From positions 1 through 28,401 of IMG/VR virus record IMGVR_UViG_3300021960_000378: DNA of 28,401 bases. One strand, given 5' to 3'. The position numbers and the translations under genes are program-made. This document shows positions 7,503 through 15,582 of this stretch, piece after piece. Within the stretch, counting starts at the first letter, position 1. Each line of letters begins with the position of its first letter. The notes under the pieces are model-generated. The model was given only the letters and a program-made list of their open reading frames with translations, searched no databases and had not been told where the DNA came from. The stretch is from a virus.

Positions 7503-8438
7503 ATGGCCTTTGCACAGGGTTCTCGTTCCAGCCTGTCATACATTGTCGAATCAACATTCGGCACGACACCTGCTGGTAACTTCACAAACTTACCGTTTAA
7601 CACACACTCACTTAACCTAACTCGTGACCGTGTTGCAGGTAATGAAATTCAAGCTGACCGTATGACACGAGTTGACCGTCATGGTAACACTCAAGTTGGT
7701 GGTGATATCGTTGTTGACCTACGTGATGGTGACTTTGACACCTTTCTAGAATCAGCTATGCTATCTACATGGGACACAAGCCCAGCATCAGCACCAGATG
7801 AACTAAAAGTTGGTACAACACCAAAGTTCTTCTCTATCGAAGACTATGCAGCAGATATCGACCAAGCTCGTTTGTTTACAGGTTGTACAGTATCTTCAAT
7901 GGCTGTTTCAATGGCTCCTAACCAGATGGTTACAACAACCTTTGGTATTGTTGGTTCTGATATGTCAATCTCAGCTACACAAAAGACACAAGATGCATCT
8001 TCATCAGCACAACCTTTTGATGCTTACTCAGGTGACTTGGCTATTGGTAACGTAGGTGCTTCATCGTCTGCTGCAATCATCACTGCGATTGACTTTACAC
8101 TAGACAACAGCTTCTCACCAACATTCGTTATCGGTAGTTCTTCTGCTCCATCTCTAGAATATGGTATGGCACAAGTTGAAGGTACATTCACTGCGTACTT
8201 TGAAGATGATGCACTAATCAACCGTTTCTTGAACGAAGTTGAAAGTGAATTGGTCATTACAGTTAATGATCCATCAGCAGCTAACCAGTATGAGTTTATG
8301 TTCCCACGTATTAAGGTGAACTCTGCTGATGTTGGTGTAGATGGCCCACTAAGCCGACTAATCACAATGTCTTTCGTTGGTCTATACGACAGCACAGAAG
8401 GCACTAACTTTAAGATCAGTCGCCCAGAGACTGCGTAA
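7503..8438 (+). CDS. Major tail tube protein
   Basis: 311 residues. SSLSYIVESTFGTTPAGNF at the start, then NEIQADRMTRVDRHGNTQV and a later LEYGMAQVEGTFTAYFED, is the standard layout of the siphovirus tail-tube family: a beta-sandwich with a long loop, with an insertion typical of 300-residue members. Biased, regular codon use fits very high expression. It has an AGGAGA ribosome site. A hairpin follows the stop codon, and the tail chaperone pair comes next. Confidence 0.85.
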   Translation: MAFAQGSRSSLSYIVESTFGTTPAGNFTNLPFNTHSLNLTRDRVAGNEIQADRMTRVDRHGNTQVGGDIVVDLRDGDFDTFLESAMLSTWDTSPASAPDELKVGTTPKFFSIEDYAADIDQARLFTGCTVSSMAVSMAPNQMVTTTFGIVGSDMSISATQKTQDASSSAQPFDAYSGDLAIGNVGASSSAAIITAIDFTLDNSFSPTFVIGSSSAPSLEYGMAQVEGTFTAYFEDDALINRFLNEVESELVITVNDPSAANQYEFMFPRIKVNSADVGVDGPLSRLITMSFVGLYDSTEGTNFKISRPETA

Positions 8439-8452
8439 TCCCTAGCTAGGGC

Positions 8453-8484
8453 GAGGGGTGCTGGTGTCGGGTCTGGCATCCCTC
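8453..8484 (+). terminator. Hairpin after the tail-tube gene
   Basis: GAGGGGTGC pairs with GCATCCCTC (nine pairs, one G-U) around a 14-base loop that may pair further inside. A perfect ten-base palindrome, CCTAGCTAGG, lies just before it at 8441-8450. No T-run follows, so this is either a partial terminator or an RNA-stabilising end. The 89-base gap in which it lies (8439-8527) contains no gene. Confidence 0.5.
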
Positions 8485-8527
8485 ACATTAACTAACCCGA
8501 TAACCCCGATAAACAAGGAAACTCGAC

Positions 8528-8926
8528 ATGGACTTAAAAGACTTAACTCCAAGCAGCGACACTGTAGAAGTTACTATTGTACACCCTGCTAATCTAGATG
8601 CACTTACCAATGATGATAAGTCTCCTATGACTATCACTCTACATGCACCACACTCTAAGGCTTACAAGGCTGCTGTACATGAGCAGACCAACAAACGTCT
8701 TAAGAAAGCACAAGGTAAGAAGGGACTAGATATTACAGCAGAGGAACTAGAGGACGCTGCGATGGAACTCTTAGCAAAGACAACTAAGGATTGGAACATC
8801 ACATTTGGTGGTGAACAGCCTAAGTTCTCTACAACAAAAGCTAAGGCCATCTACTCTGAGGTATTTTGGCTACGTGAACAAATCGAAGAGGCTCTAAATA
8901 ACTCTTTGGATTTTATGAAAGTGTAG
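8528..8926 (+). CDS. Tail assembly chaperone, short (gpG-like) product
   Basis: 132 residues, made when ribosomes stay in the first frame. It is charged, with SKAYKAAVHEQTNKRLKKAQ and an acidic DITAEELEDAAMELLAKTTK stretch. It lies between the tail-tube gene and the tape-measure gene, where siphoviruses encode gpG and gpGT, which coat the tape measure and recruit tube subunits. An AAGGAA ribosome site precedes the ATG. No sequence family is needed for the call, since position and the overlapping second frame are decisive. Confidence 0.8.
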   Translation: MDLKDLTPSSDTVEVTIVHPANLDALTNDDKSPMTITLHAPHSKAYKAAVHEQTNKRLKKAQGKKGLDITAEELEDAAMELLAKTTKDWNITFGGEQPKFSTTKAKAIYSEVFWLREQIEEALNNSLDFMKV

Positions 8927-9267
8927 TATCAGATTTATGTGAATGGGCTGAACACCAGTTTAGACTTAATAAGCCCACAGAATCAGGTACTACAGAACGT
9001 GAACACTTAGAAGAAGTAGAAAGGCAGACTGGACGTAAGATTGAAGCATTGGAACCCCCGACAGAATTTCCAATTGTTATATCTCATGTCTGGTCTGCCT
9101 TTATTACATTAAGCAACAGTAGGTCTGCTGGTTTCTCAGGCCCAAACCCGATAACATACGAACAAATAAAGGCGTGGAAAGAATTGACAGAGACACCACT
9201 TGCATCTTGGGAAGTAGAAGCAATCAAGCGTCTAGATGTCGTATACTTAGGGGTAGCTAATGGCTGA
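8528..9267 (+). CDS. Tail assembly chaperone, long (gpGT-like) product by -1 frameshift
   Basis: After the short product the -1 frame is open from 8902 to the TGA at 9265-9267 and encodes CEWAEHQFRLNKPTES, then HLEEVERQTGRKIEALEPP and AWKELTETPLASWEVEAIKR, as in the T part of G-T chaperones (Pro-rich linker, then small helical domain). The -1 frame has no usable start codon until a TTG at 9049, which lacks a ribosome site, so a frameshift between 8902 and 8926 is the reasonable explanation. The predicted fusion is about 246 residues. It overlaps the tape-measure start by eight bases. Confidence 0.8.
8908..8914 (+). promoter_or_regulatory. Likely -1 ribosomal slip site
   Basis: The allowed window (after the -1-frame stop at 8899-8901 and before the TAG at 8924) contains G GAT TTT in the zero frame. 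The Phe codon TTT at 8912-8914 can re-pair perfectly with TTT at 8911-8913; the neighbouring GAT would re-pair poorly. This is not a classic X XXY YYZ heptamer, so the exact base is uncertain. Confidence 0.45.
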
Positions 9268-11494
9268 TGATATCAGATTAACATTATCGGTAGACGATAG
9301 AGACCTTCTACGTGCTAGGAAGGAGCAAGAGAAGTATCAGTTCAGACTTGCTCAGATTGAAAAAGAATATCGCAAAGGTAATATTACTGCTGCACGTTAT
9401 AATAAAGAATTAGCAAGACAAGCAAAAGAATTAGCAGCACTTGGTGGTGGTTATAATAAAGCTAACTCTGAAATCCGTAGGTATGCTTATTCCCTAAGAG
9501 CTGCTACAGATGATCAGCTTAATTTAGCACAAGCTATGGCTAAGTCTGGCAAAGGTATGCGTAGGATGGAAATTCTTGCGCAGCAAGCTGGTTATCAGAT
9601 TGGTGACTTGGCTGTACAAATTCAGTCTGGTACTAATGCTGCTGTTGCTTTGGGTCAACAGGGTTCCCAGTTACTAGGTTTCTTTGGGCCAACTGGTGCG
9701 ATTGCTGGTGCTGCATTAGCTATTGGTACAGGTCTCATTGCGCCATTATTGAAATCAAAAGATACTGCAAGAGATTTAAGTGAAGAGTTAGAAGAGCTAG
9801 AGCAATCCCTCAACAAAGTAGCTACAGGTGCAGAAGCTAGTATTAGTGCAGGACTAACTGCACAATTGGTTGCTGCTCAAACAGAAGTTAATAGATTAAT
9901 AGCTCTTACACAAAGTGAAGACTTTCAGAGGGCTATGGGTTATGCAGCAGGTACTGCTGAAGGTACTGTAGCTGCGGGTGCAATTGAGCAAGCTGTCGAA
10001 GCGGCTGAAGAGTTAGTTGAGGTCAAAGATAAAGAAGTTGGTAAGGCTAACATCTTAGAAGCTCAAGAACGAGTTCGCAAGGCTCTTATTGGAGATCAAG
10101 TACAGGAAGCTCAAAACTTAGCAGATGCAAAACGAATTGTCCTTAGTTTTGAAGAGAAAAACAAAGTTGCCGCAGAGAAGCTAGAGAAATTAGAGCAAGG
10201 TCGTGCAGATGCTATAAAAGCTCAATTTAATGCTTTAATGGCTAGTATTGCAGCCAACGATAAATTAAATAAGCAAGCTGAAGAAAGACAGAAGTCTATA
10301 GATACTACAGCTAGAGGCCGTTTAATAGTTTTACAACAGCAAAATGCTATACTAGAAGAGCAATTAAAATATGGCATTGAAAGTGAGAGAGTAGAAACAC
10401 TTAGGAATGCTCACACAGTAGCTAATCTAAGAGCCTCTCTAGAGAAACAAGGTGTTGATCAATCTATTGTAGATGCGCTTGTTGACCAACAGAATGAGTT
10501 ATTAATCAACAAAGGTATACTTCAAGATCAGGTTGAAGAGGCTGAGAAGTTAGAGCAGAAACTTAAGGATGCTGGTAAAGCCTTTGCTGCATCTCAAGCT
10601 AAGACTTTTAAAGCTGATGTCTTTGACCCTCGTAGTGAAGAAGGTCTGACTGCAACTGAAGCTATGAGACGGGGTATTCAAGTCTTTGACTACGGTAAAG
10701 GTGAAGATGCGCCCACTAAAGGAACTAAGCCTAGTACTATAGAAGACACCATCAAAGCCTTTCAAAGACAGATGGAGACAGAAAAAACTCTTATGACCCT
10801 CACAGGTCAACGCCGCCGTGAAGAAGAGTTGTTCTTAGACCTCAAGTATGCTAACCAAGATGCTGATATTAAGACCTCCGAAACTAGACTTCGTGGACTA
10901 GCTCAAGAGATGGCTGCTATGGAAGAACGTAGTCGTGTCATAGAAGAAGCTAGACAACAACAAGAAGATATAGCTGATATGATCGGCAGTAGCTTTGAGA
11001 ATGCTATGATGTCTATTGTAGATGGTACTAAGTCTGTAGAAGATGCCTTCCGCACAATGGCAGCAGAGATTGTTAAAGAGCTTTACCGTGTTCTTGTCGT
11101 TCAACAGATGGTTAATGCTGCTAAGAGTTACTTTGGTTTCGCTGATGGTGGTGTTATTAGTAAGGGTAATGTGGTTCCATATGCCAACGGTGGTGTCGTA
11201 GGATCACCCACATACTTCCCAATGTCTGGTGGTCGCACAGGACTTATGGGTGAAGCTGGGCCAGAGGCTATCATGCCACTTAAGCGTGGTAAGAACGGTA
11301 AACTAGGTGTACAAGCTGAAGGTGGTCAACAACAGTCTGTCGTTGTAAACCAGAGCTTTAACTTCCAAGCTAATGGTGACGATAGTGTCAAGCGTATCAT
11401 TGCACAACAGGCACCTAAGATTGCACAGATGACACAACAGCAGATTATGGACTCTCGTCGTAGAGGTGGTCAGATGAAGGCGGTATTCGGATAA
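9260..11494 (+). CDS. Tail tape measure protein
   Basis: 744 residues, the second longest protein here. Long helical and coiled-coil stretches (residues about 15-130 and 165-430) surround a hydrophobic segment at about 138-164 (FFGPTGAIAGAALAIGTG) that could act in membrane passage of DNA. Near residues 560-620 is the lambda-gpH-like region (MAAEIVKELYRVLVVQQMV), and 625-674 holds the usual FADGGVISKGNVV, GLMGEAGPEAIMPL motif. Tape measures set tail length: at about 1.5 angstrom per residue this predicts a tail near 110 nm. It follows the chaperone pair with an eight-base overlap. Confidence 0.9.
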   Translation: MADDIRLTLSVDDRDLLRARKEQEKYQFRLAQIEKEYRKGNITAARYNKELARQAKELAALGGGYNKANSEIRRYAYSLRAATDDQLNLAQAMAKSGKGMRRMEILAQQAGYQIGDLAVQIQSGTNAAVALGQQGSQLLGFFGPTGAIAGAALAIGTGLIAPLLKSKDTARDLSEELEELEQSLNKVATGAEASISAGLTAQLVAAQTEVNRLIALTQSEDFQRAMGYAAGTAEGTVAAGAIEQAVEAAEELVEVKDKEVGKANILEAQERVRKALIGDQVQEAQNLADAKRIVLSFEEKNKVAAEKLEKLEQGRADAIKAQFNALMASIAANDKLNKQAEERQKSIDTTARGRLIVLQQQNAILEEQLKYGIESERVETLRNAHTVANLRASLEKQGVDQSIVDALVDQQNELLINKGILQDQVEEAEKLEQKLKDAGKAFAASQAKTFKADVFDPRSEEGLTATEAMRRGIQVFDYGKGEDAPTKGTKPSTIEDTIKAFQRQMETEKTLMTLTGQRRREEELFLDLKYANQDADIKTSETRLRGLAQEMAAMEERSRVIEEARQQQEDIADMIGSSFENAMMSIVDGTKSVEDAFRTMAAEIVKELYRVLVVQQMVNAAKSYFGFADGGVISKGNVVPYANGGVVGSPTYFPMSGGRTGLMGEAGPEAIMPLKRGKNGKLGVQAEGGQQQSVVVNQSFNFQANGDDSVKRIIAQQAPKIAQMTQQQIMDSRRRGGQMKAVFG

Positions 11495-12012
11495 TGGATA
11501 CCAAGATTTGTAACAAGTGTGGTGAGACTAAGTTGCTTTCCGAGTTTCATAAAGATTCTCATAAAAAGGGTGGACTCTGTACTCTATGTAAGTGTTGCAA
11601 AAGAGATAATACAAATACTTGGAGAGCCTTAAATCCAGAGAAAGATAAGGCTAACTCTGCAGAGTGGTATCATAAAAATAAGCATGATCCTGAACTAAAG
11701 GAACGTATGGCTTTCAATAACAGGAAATGGCGAAAAGATAATCCGCACCTAAATGCAGCTAAAGAGGCTAGAAGAAGGGCATCAAAATTAAAAGCCACCC
11801 CTACTTGGTTGATGCCTGAACACCATGCTCACATTAAACGTACTTATAAGTTGGCTAAAACCATGGAAGATATAACTGGCGATAAATATCACGTAGACCA
11901 CATCATACCCTTACAGGGGAACGAGGTTTGTGGTTTACACGTTCCTTGGAATTTGCAAGTGGTTTCTGCAAGTTTAAATCTCTCAAAGAGCAATAAGTAT
12001 CAAGGAGACTAA
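11494..12012 (+). CDS. Free-standing HNH homing endonuclease, copy 2
   Basis: 172 residues, clearly related to copy 1: Cys6/Cys9 and Cys32/Cys35 in the N-terminal ribbon, then H133-V-D-H136-I-I-P-L, VCGLHVPWNLQV, and Asn162/Asn167 at the end. Its linker is about 20 residues longer. It starts in the stop codon of the tape-measure gene and ends two bases before the next start, so it too is inserted neatly between late genes. Its codons are A/T-rich. The two copies are diverged in sequence, which argues against a very recent duplication within this genome. Confidence 0.9.
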   Translation: MDTKICNKCGETKLLSEFHKDSHKKGGLCTLCKCCKRDNTNTWRALNPEKDKANSAEWYHKNKHDPELKERMAFNNRKWRKDNPHLNAAKEARRRASKLKATPTWLMPEHHAHIKRTYKLAKTMEDITGDKYHVDHIIPLQGNEVCGLHVPWNLQVVSASLNLSKSNKYQGD

Positions 12013-12014
12013 TT

Positions 12015-12605
12015 TTGGCACTTACGTATCCTTTAAGTATGCCTACCACTATCGGTATTGAGCAGATAGAACTACGAGCAGTAAATGCTGTAGCTACTTC
12101 TCAGTCTCCATTTACCTATAAGCAGCAGATTGTAAATCATGGTGGACAACGGTGGGAAGCCTCTGTTACAATCCCGTCAGTGCGTAGAGATTTAGCAGCA
12201 CCGTGGAAAGCTATGCTTACGGGCCTTAGAGGGCCAACAGGTACATTCCTACTGGGAGACCCCGACTATGCCACTCCCAGAGGCACTGTAAGCTCTTGTA
12301 CACTGACTGGAAGTGTAGGGAATGACTTTGCTAATGTTACTATGACAGGCACTCTACTGGCAGGAGACTATATCCAACTAGGAGCAGATTCAACTGCTAA
12401 ACTGCACCAAGTTTTAGAAGATCAAGATGGTGACGGTGTACTTCAACTCTGGCCTAACTTAAGGGCGGATTACACTGCTGCTACAGTAACCTTTAACAAT
12501 CCTAAAGGTGTCTTCAGACTTAAAGAGAATGTGACCTCATGGTCAATTAACAATTCGAGCTTCTATGGTATTTCATTTGAAGCTATAGAAGCTATTACGG
12601 GGTAA
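12015..12605 (+). CDS. Minor tail protein, distal-tail-like
   Basis: 196 residues from a TTG start preceded by AAGGAG (12002-12007). Early residues TYKQQIVNHGGQRWEASVTI, then LAAPWKAMLTGLRGPTGTFL, resemble distal tail or gp12-like proteins that attach the tail tip to the tube. The position after the tape measure fits. As with the gene after the other HNH copy, the start is TTG. There is no enzymatic motif. A DUF2460-like relationship is possible but not shown. Confidence 0.6.
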   Translation: MALTYPLSMPTTIGIEQIELRAVNAVATSQSPFTYKQQIVNHGGQRWEASVTIPSVRRDLAAPWKAMLTGLRGPTGTFLLGDPDYATPRGTVSSCTLTGSVGNDFANVTMTGTLLAGDYIQLGADSTAKLHQVLEDQDGDGVLQLWPNLRADYTAATVTFNNPKGVFRLKENVTSWSINNSSFYGISFEAIEAITG

Positions 12606-12608
12606 TAA

Positions 12609-14723
12609 ATGGCTGATCAAAAGATATCCGAATTAACCAACATCCTTGGTGCTGATGTAGGGGCTGGCGATGAGTTTGTCGTAGTTGATAGCTCCGCAAA
12701 CGAAACCAAAGCTATCACTACATTAGAACTGCGTACAGCAATCGGGAATGGCGACTTTACAGTCACAGGTGACCTAACAGTACAAGGTACTACGATTACT
12801 GTGGACAGTGCTACTGCCCAGAATATCGTCCTTGGTGATAACGACAAGATGACCTTCGGCGCTGGGTCTGACTTACAGATTTACTCTAATGGCACAAATA
12901 GCTTTATTAGTGAAAGCAATGCTACAGGCAGTTTGTTTATCAATGCTAGTAATCTTGTTTTAAGGAACACTAGTGGAGAATATTACTTTTATGGCAATTC
13001 TGATGGGGCTGTTAATTTATATTACGACAACGCATCTAAACTCGCCACCACCTCCACAGGTATTGACGTAACTGGCACTGTCACGGCTGATGGGCTGACT
13101 GTAAACGGTGGATATCTAACAGTAGATAATGGATACGGCATTTCAACTGTTGGTGGTCTAAAGTACATTGCAGACAGTGATAACAATGCTCCTGCTGCTG
13201 GATTAATCCATCAATTTTTCACTGATAACGGCACAACAAAAGCTATATCTATTGCTAAAGGCGGCGACATCAGCTTCTACGAGGACACAGGCACTACGCC
13301 AAAGTTCTTCTGGGATGCGAGTGCGGAAAAGCTAGGTTTAAACACAACATCGCCAGCAGCTTTACTTGATCTAAAGCATAACAGCGCAAGCACCCACCTC
13401 AGACTTACGGAAAATACATCTGGTAATTGGTCTGCTTTTGGCGTTGATACATCTGACAATTTACGTGTTTATGTAAATAACACAGAACGCATGCGCATCG
13501 ACAGCAGCGGTAACGTCGGGATTGGGACGAGTTCTCCTAGCGATAAGCTGCATATTGGAGGCAGTGTCGGTGACTTAAAGCTCAAATCATCTGGTGCTGA
13601 AATTGAATTTACTCGTAATGGACCAAGTGTATTAACCGCAAGTAATGCGAACGGATATTTAATCTTCCAAACTGGTGGATTAAACGAACGCATGCGCATC
13701 GACAACTCTGGTCAGGTCGGGATTGGCACGAGTTCGCCATCTTCACTTATACATGCAGTAGCACCAACTGGTGCAACAGCAATTATTGAAGCTGCAAATG
13801 GTTACAATTCAAGAGTAAGAATTTCAAGTAATGTCGAAAGTTTTCTTGAGTTCGGAGATTCAGCGGACTCTGATGTAGGTGAGATTGTTTACAATCACTC
13901 AAGTAACTATATGCGTTTTAACACTAATGCCTCAGAACGCATGCGCATCGACAGCAGCGGTAATCTGTTGGTGGGTAGAACTACGTTAAGTGGAACAGAT
14001 AATACGTCGGGTGCATACATTTTTAACGAAGGTGCGCTTGTTGCACAAAGAAGTTCAAACCCATCATTATATCTTAACCGTTATGGCACAGATGGCGACA
14101 TTGCATTGTTCCGCAAAGACGGCTCCACGGTGGGGAGTATTGGGGTATTATCATCAAGATTGACTATTGGTCGAGGTGGCGTTGGCTTGTTCTTTGACAA
14201 TATTTCATCTGATGCCATTGAGCCACACAGCATGTCTGCCAACGCAGTTAGAACAGATGCTATTAGCCTTGGTGCAGTAGGCTCCCGCTTCAAAGACCTC
14301 TACCTCTCTGGCGGTGTTTACCTTGGCGGCACTGGTAGTGCGAACAAGCTGGATGACTATGAGGAGGGGACTTGGACGCCAAGCCTTGGCGGTACTGCTA
14401 CATATAATTTTCAATCTGGGTTCTACACTAAGGTAGGCCGTCAAGTAACTCTCGTATTTTATATGGATGTATCATCTATAGGTACTGGATCAACTAGTAC
14501 CATTACTGGAGTGCCTTTTTCTTCAACAACTTTTGCCCCTGCTTCTGGTGCTATATCAAGATTTACAGGTACGGCTGCCAGCTATGTATCTGCTTTTGGG
14601 CAAATAGATAGTTCAAGCATTACTATTGTTGGTAAAACTTCAGCTAGTACCAGTACAGCTAGTCTTAGTCCATTTCAAAACGGAACATCAATATATATGA
14701 CAATTACATACTTTACATCATAA
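12609..14723 (+). CDS. Tail fibre protein with repeated fibre motifs
   Basis: 704 residues. The N-terminus (DQKISELTNILGADVGAGDE) is of the widespread type that attaches fibres to virions. A shaft of short beta repeats follows, with VTGDLTVQGTTITVDSA and VTGTVTADGLTVNGGYLTV. Three copies of ERMRIDSSGNVGIGTSSP-like units lie around residues 293-455. The C-terminus, DDYEEGTWTPSLGG onward, is a terminal domain found on many marine phage fibres and is probably the receptor-facing or trimerising tip. The unit copies contain near-identical DNA, and the base composition is richer in G and C, with more CGC codons, than in the tail genes on either side. It is likely an exchangeable host-range module. 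Confidence 0.8.
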   Translation: MADQKISELTNILGADVGAGDEFVVVDSSANETKAITTLELRTAIGNGDFTVTGDLTVQGTTITVDSATAQNIVLGDNDKMTFGAGSDLQIYSNGTNSFISESNATGSLFINASNLVLRNTSGEYYFYGNSDGAVNLYYDNASKLATTSTGIDVTGTVTADGLTVNGGYLTVDNGYGISTVGGLKYIADSDNNAPAAGLIHQFFTDNGTTKAISIAKGGDISFYEDTGTTPKFFWDASAEKLGLNTTSPAALLDLKHNSASTHLRLTENTSGNWSAFGVDTSDNLRVYVNNTERMRIDSSGNVGIGTSSPSDKLHIGGSVGDLKLKSSGAEIEFTRNGPSVLTASNANGYLIFQTGGLNERMRIDNSGQVGIGTSSPSSLIHAVAPTGATAIIEAANGYNSRVRISSNVESFLEFGDSADSDVGEIVYNHSSNYMRFNTNASERMRIDSSGNLLVGRTTLSGTDNTSGAYIFNEGALVAQRSSNPSLYLNRYGTDGDIALFRKDGSTVGSIGVLSSRLTIGRGGVGLFFDNISSDAIEPHSMSANAVRTDAISLGAVGSRFKDLYLSGGVYLGGTGSANKLDDYEEGTWTPSLGGTATYNFQSGFYTKVGRQVTLVFYMDVSSIGTGSTSTITGVPFSSTTFAPASGAISRFTGTAASYVSAFGQIDSSSITIVGKTSASTSTASLSPFQNGTSIYMTITYFTS
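13483..13513 (+). repeat. Fibre DNA repeat, copy 1 (31 bases)
   Basis: Begins CAGAACGCATGCGCATCGAC and is identical over 31 bases to copy 3, exactly 450 bases (150 codons) downstream. It contains the palindrome GCATGC and encodes ERMRIDSSG. Confidence 0.85.
13686..13704 (+). repeat. Fibre DNA repeat, copy 2 (19 bases shared)
   Basis: GAACGCATGCGCATCGACA matches copy 1 at an offset of 201 bases (67 codons); beyond this it diverges, then becomes similar again over the codons for GIGTSSP. Confidence 0.8.
13933..13963 (+). repeat. Fibre DNA repeat, copy 3 (31 bases)
   Basis: Identical over 31 bases to copy 1. The coding phase is the same in all three copies, so recombination between any two would keep the frame open. 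Confidence 0.85.
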
Positions 14724-14726
14724 CAC

Positions 14727-14744
14727 CCCTGTTGGATCACAGGG
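14727..14744 (+). other. Small hairpin after the tail fibre gene
   Basis: CCCTGT and ACAGGG form a six-pair stem around TGGATC within the 52-base gap between the fibre and the next small gene. No T-run follows. It may merely punctuate the transcript. Confidence 0.3.
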
Positions 14745-14775
14745 TAGTCAGTCCAAGCCATAAAGGAGATAAACG

Positions 14776-15033
14776 ATGGCACTAACGAAAACAGTAAAGA
14801 ACGACAAGATTGAGGTGCTGAACCAAGGCGACTGGTCTTGCGTTCAAGTCCGCACAGCAACAATCGTGTCAGAAGATGGCGCAGAGTTAAGCAAGTCATA
14901 CCACCGCCATGTGGTAATGCCTGACGCTGATCTGACAGCAGAGGATGCAGACGTATCTGCGATCTGCACAACCGTATTTACCCAAGCGGTCAAGGATGCC
15001 TACGCCGCACACTTAGCAGCACAGGAGGTATAA
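14776..15033 (+). CDS. Small fibre-cassette protein, unknown
   Basis: 85 residues, preceded by AAGGAGAT. It has a beta-like first half (TVKNDKIEVLNQGDWSCVQV) and a helical acidic end. Proteins of this look often follow fibre genes in marine phages, which hints at a fibre-assembly or tail-tip role, but no function is known to me. The G+C content is visibly higher than that of the tail genes on either side, matching the fibre gene before it. Confidence 0.6.
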   Translation: MALTKTVKNDKIEVLNQGDWSCVQVRTATIVSEDGAELSKSYHRHVVMPDADLTAEDADVSAICTTVFTQAVKDAYAAHLAAQEV

Positions 15034-15035
15034 TT

Positions 15036-15347
15036 ATGGCTGTAACTTACACTTGGTCAGCGTTAAACACTGAGTACGACACCGCAACGGGGGGAATAAC
15101 CGTTATACATTGGTCGTGCGTTGGCGTAGACGGAGATCACTCTGCGTCTAGCTATGGCACAACGTCACACGAATACGATGCATCAGATGCAGGATTTATT
15201 GCATACGATAGCGTCACAGAGGCAAACGCAATCGAGTGGGCTAAGGCTCAACTGGATGCGGATGCAGTAGAGCAAGCTATTGCGGATAAGATTGCCGCAG
15301 AGCAAAACCCAACCAGCGCAGCGGGAGTACCGTGGGCTGCTGAATAA
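15036..15347 (+). CDS. Small fibre-cassette protein, DUF7936-like
   Basis: 103 residues, two bases after its neighbour and preceded by AGGAGGT. VTYTWSALNTEYDTATGGIT, then WSCVGVDGDHSASSYGTTS, and a helical end with EANAIEWAKAQLDADAVEQA resemble small marine phage proteins that accompany fibres. The family name is from memory and not certain. It shares the raised G+C content of its upstream neighbour, so the two probably moved together. Confidence 0.55.
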   Translation: MAVTYTWSALNTEYDTATGGITVIHWSCVGVDGDHSASSYGTTSHEYDASDAGFIAYDSVTEANAIEWAKAQLDADAVEQAIADKIAAEQNPTSAAGVPWAAE

Positions 15348-15364
15348 CATAAAAGGAGATCACT

Positions 15365-15577
15365 ATGACTACTGAAGAGAAAAAGGTCGTTATTGATGAT
15401 GTTGAATACAAAGAGAGTGAACTATCGGATGAAGCTAAGGCTTGTATTAACCACTTAGGTTCACTCGACAATAAGATTGCATCAGCAGAGTTTAACTTAA
15501 CTCAACTACGTGTTGGTCGAGAAGCATTCATGAAGATGCTTAAGGATGCCTTAGAGCAAAAACCTGAAGAGGCTTAA
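15365..15577 (+). CDS. Small helical protein, DUF6447-like
   Basis: 70 residues, preceded by AAGGAGAT. KVVIDDVEYKESELSDEAKA, then LGSLDNKIASAEFNLTQLRV and a helical end, match the short DUF6447-type proteins: a beta hairpin followed by two helices. No function is established for that family as far as I know. Its codons (for example CGT and GGT) return to the style of the surrounding tail genes. Confidence 0.6.
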   Translation: MTTEEKKVVIDDVEYKESELSDEAKACINHLGSLDNKIASAEFNLTQLRVGREAFMKMLKDALEQKPEEA

Positions 15578-15582
15578 GAGTC

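Noticed and set aside
8024-8479. Minus-strand frame of 151 codons opposite the tail-tube gene
   Set aside because: It lies wholly opposite a strongly supported gene and its hairpin, has no recognisable protein features and would need antisense expression.
9049-9267. Independent gene starting with TTG at 9049
   Set aside because: The frame is open and protein-like well upstream of this codon, and no ribosome site precedes it; it is the frameshifted part of the tail chaperone.
13483-13963. CRISPR-like or attachment-site repeats
   Set aside because: Spacing is uneven, the repeats are in coding frame with conserved protein meaning, and no cas gene or integrase is present.
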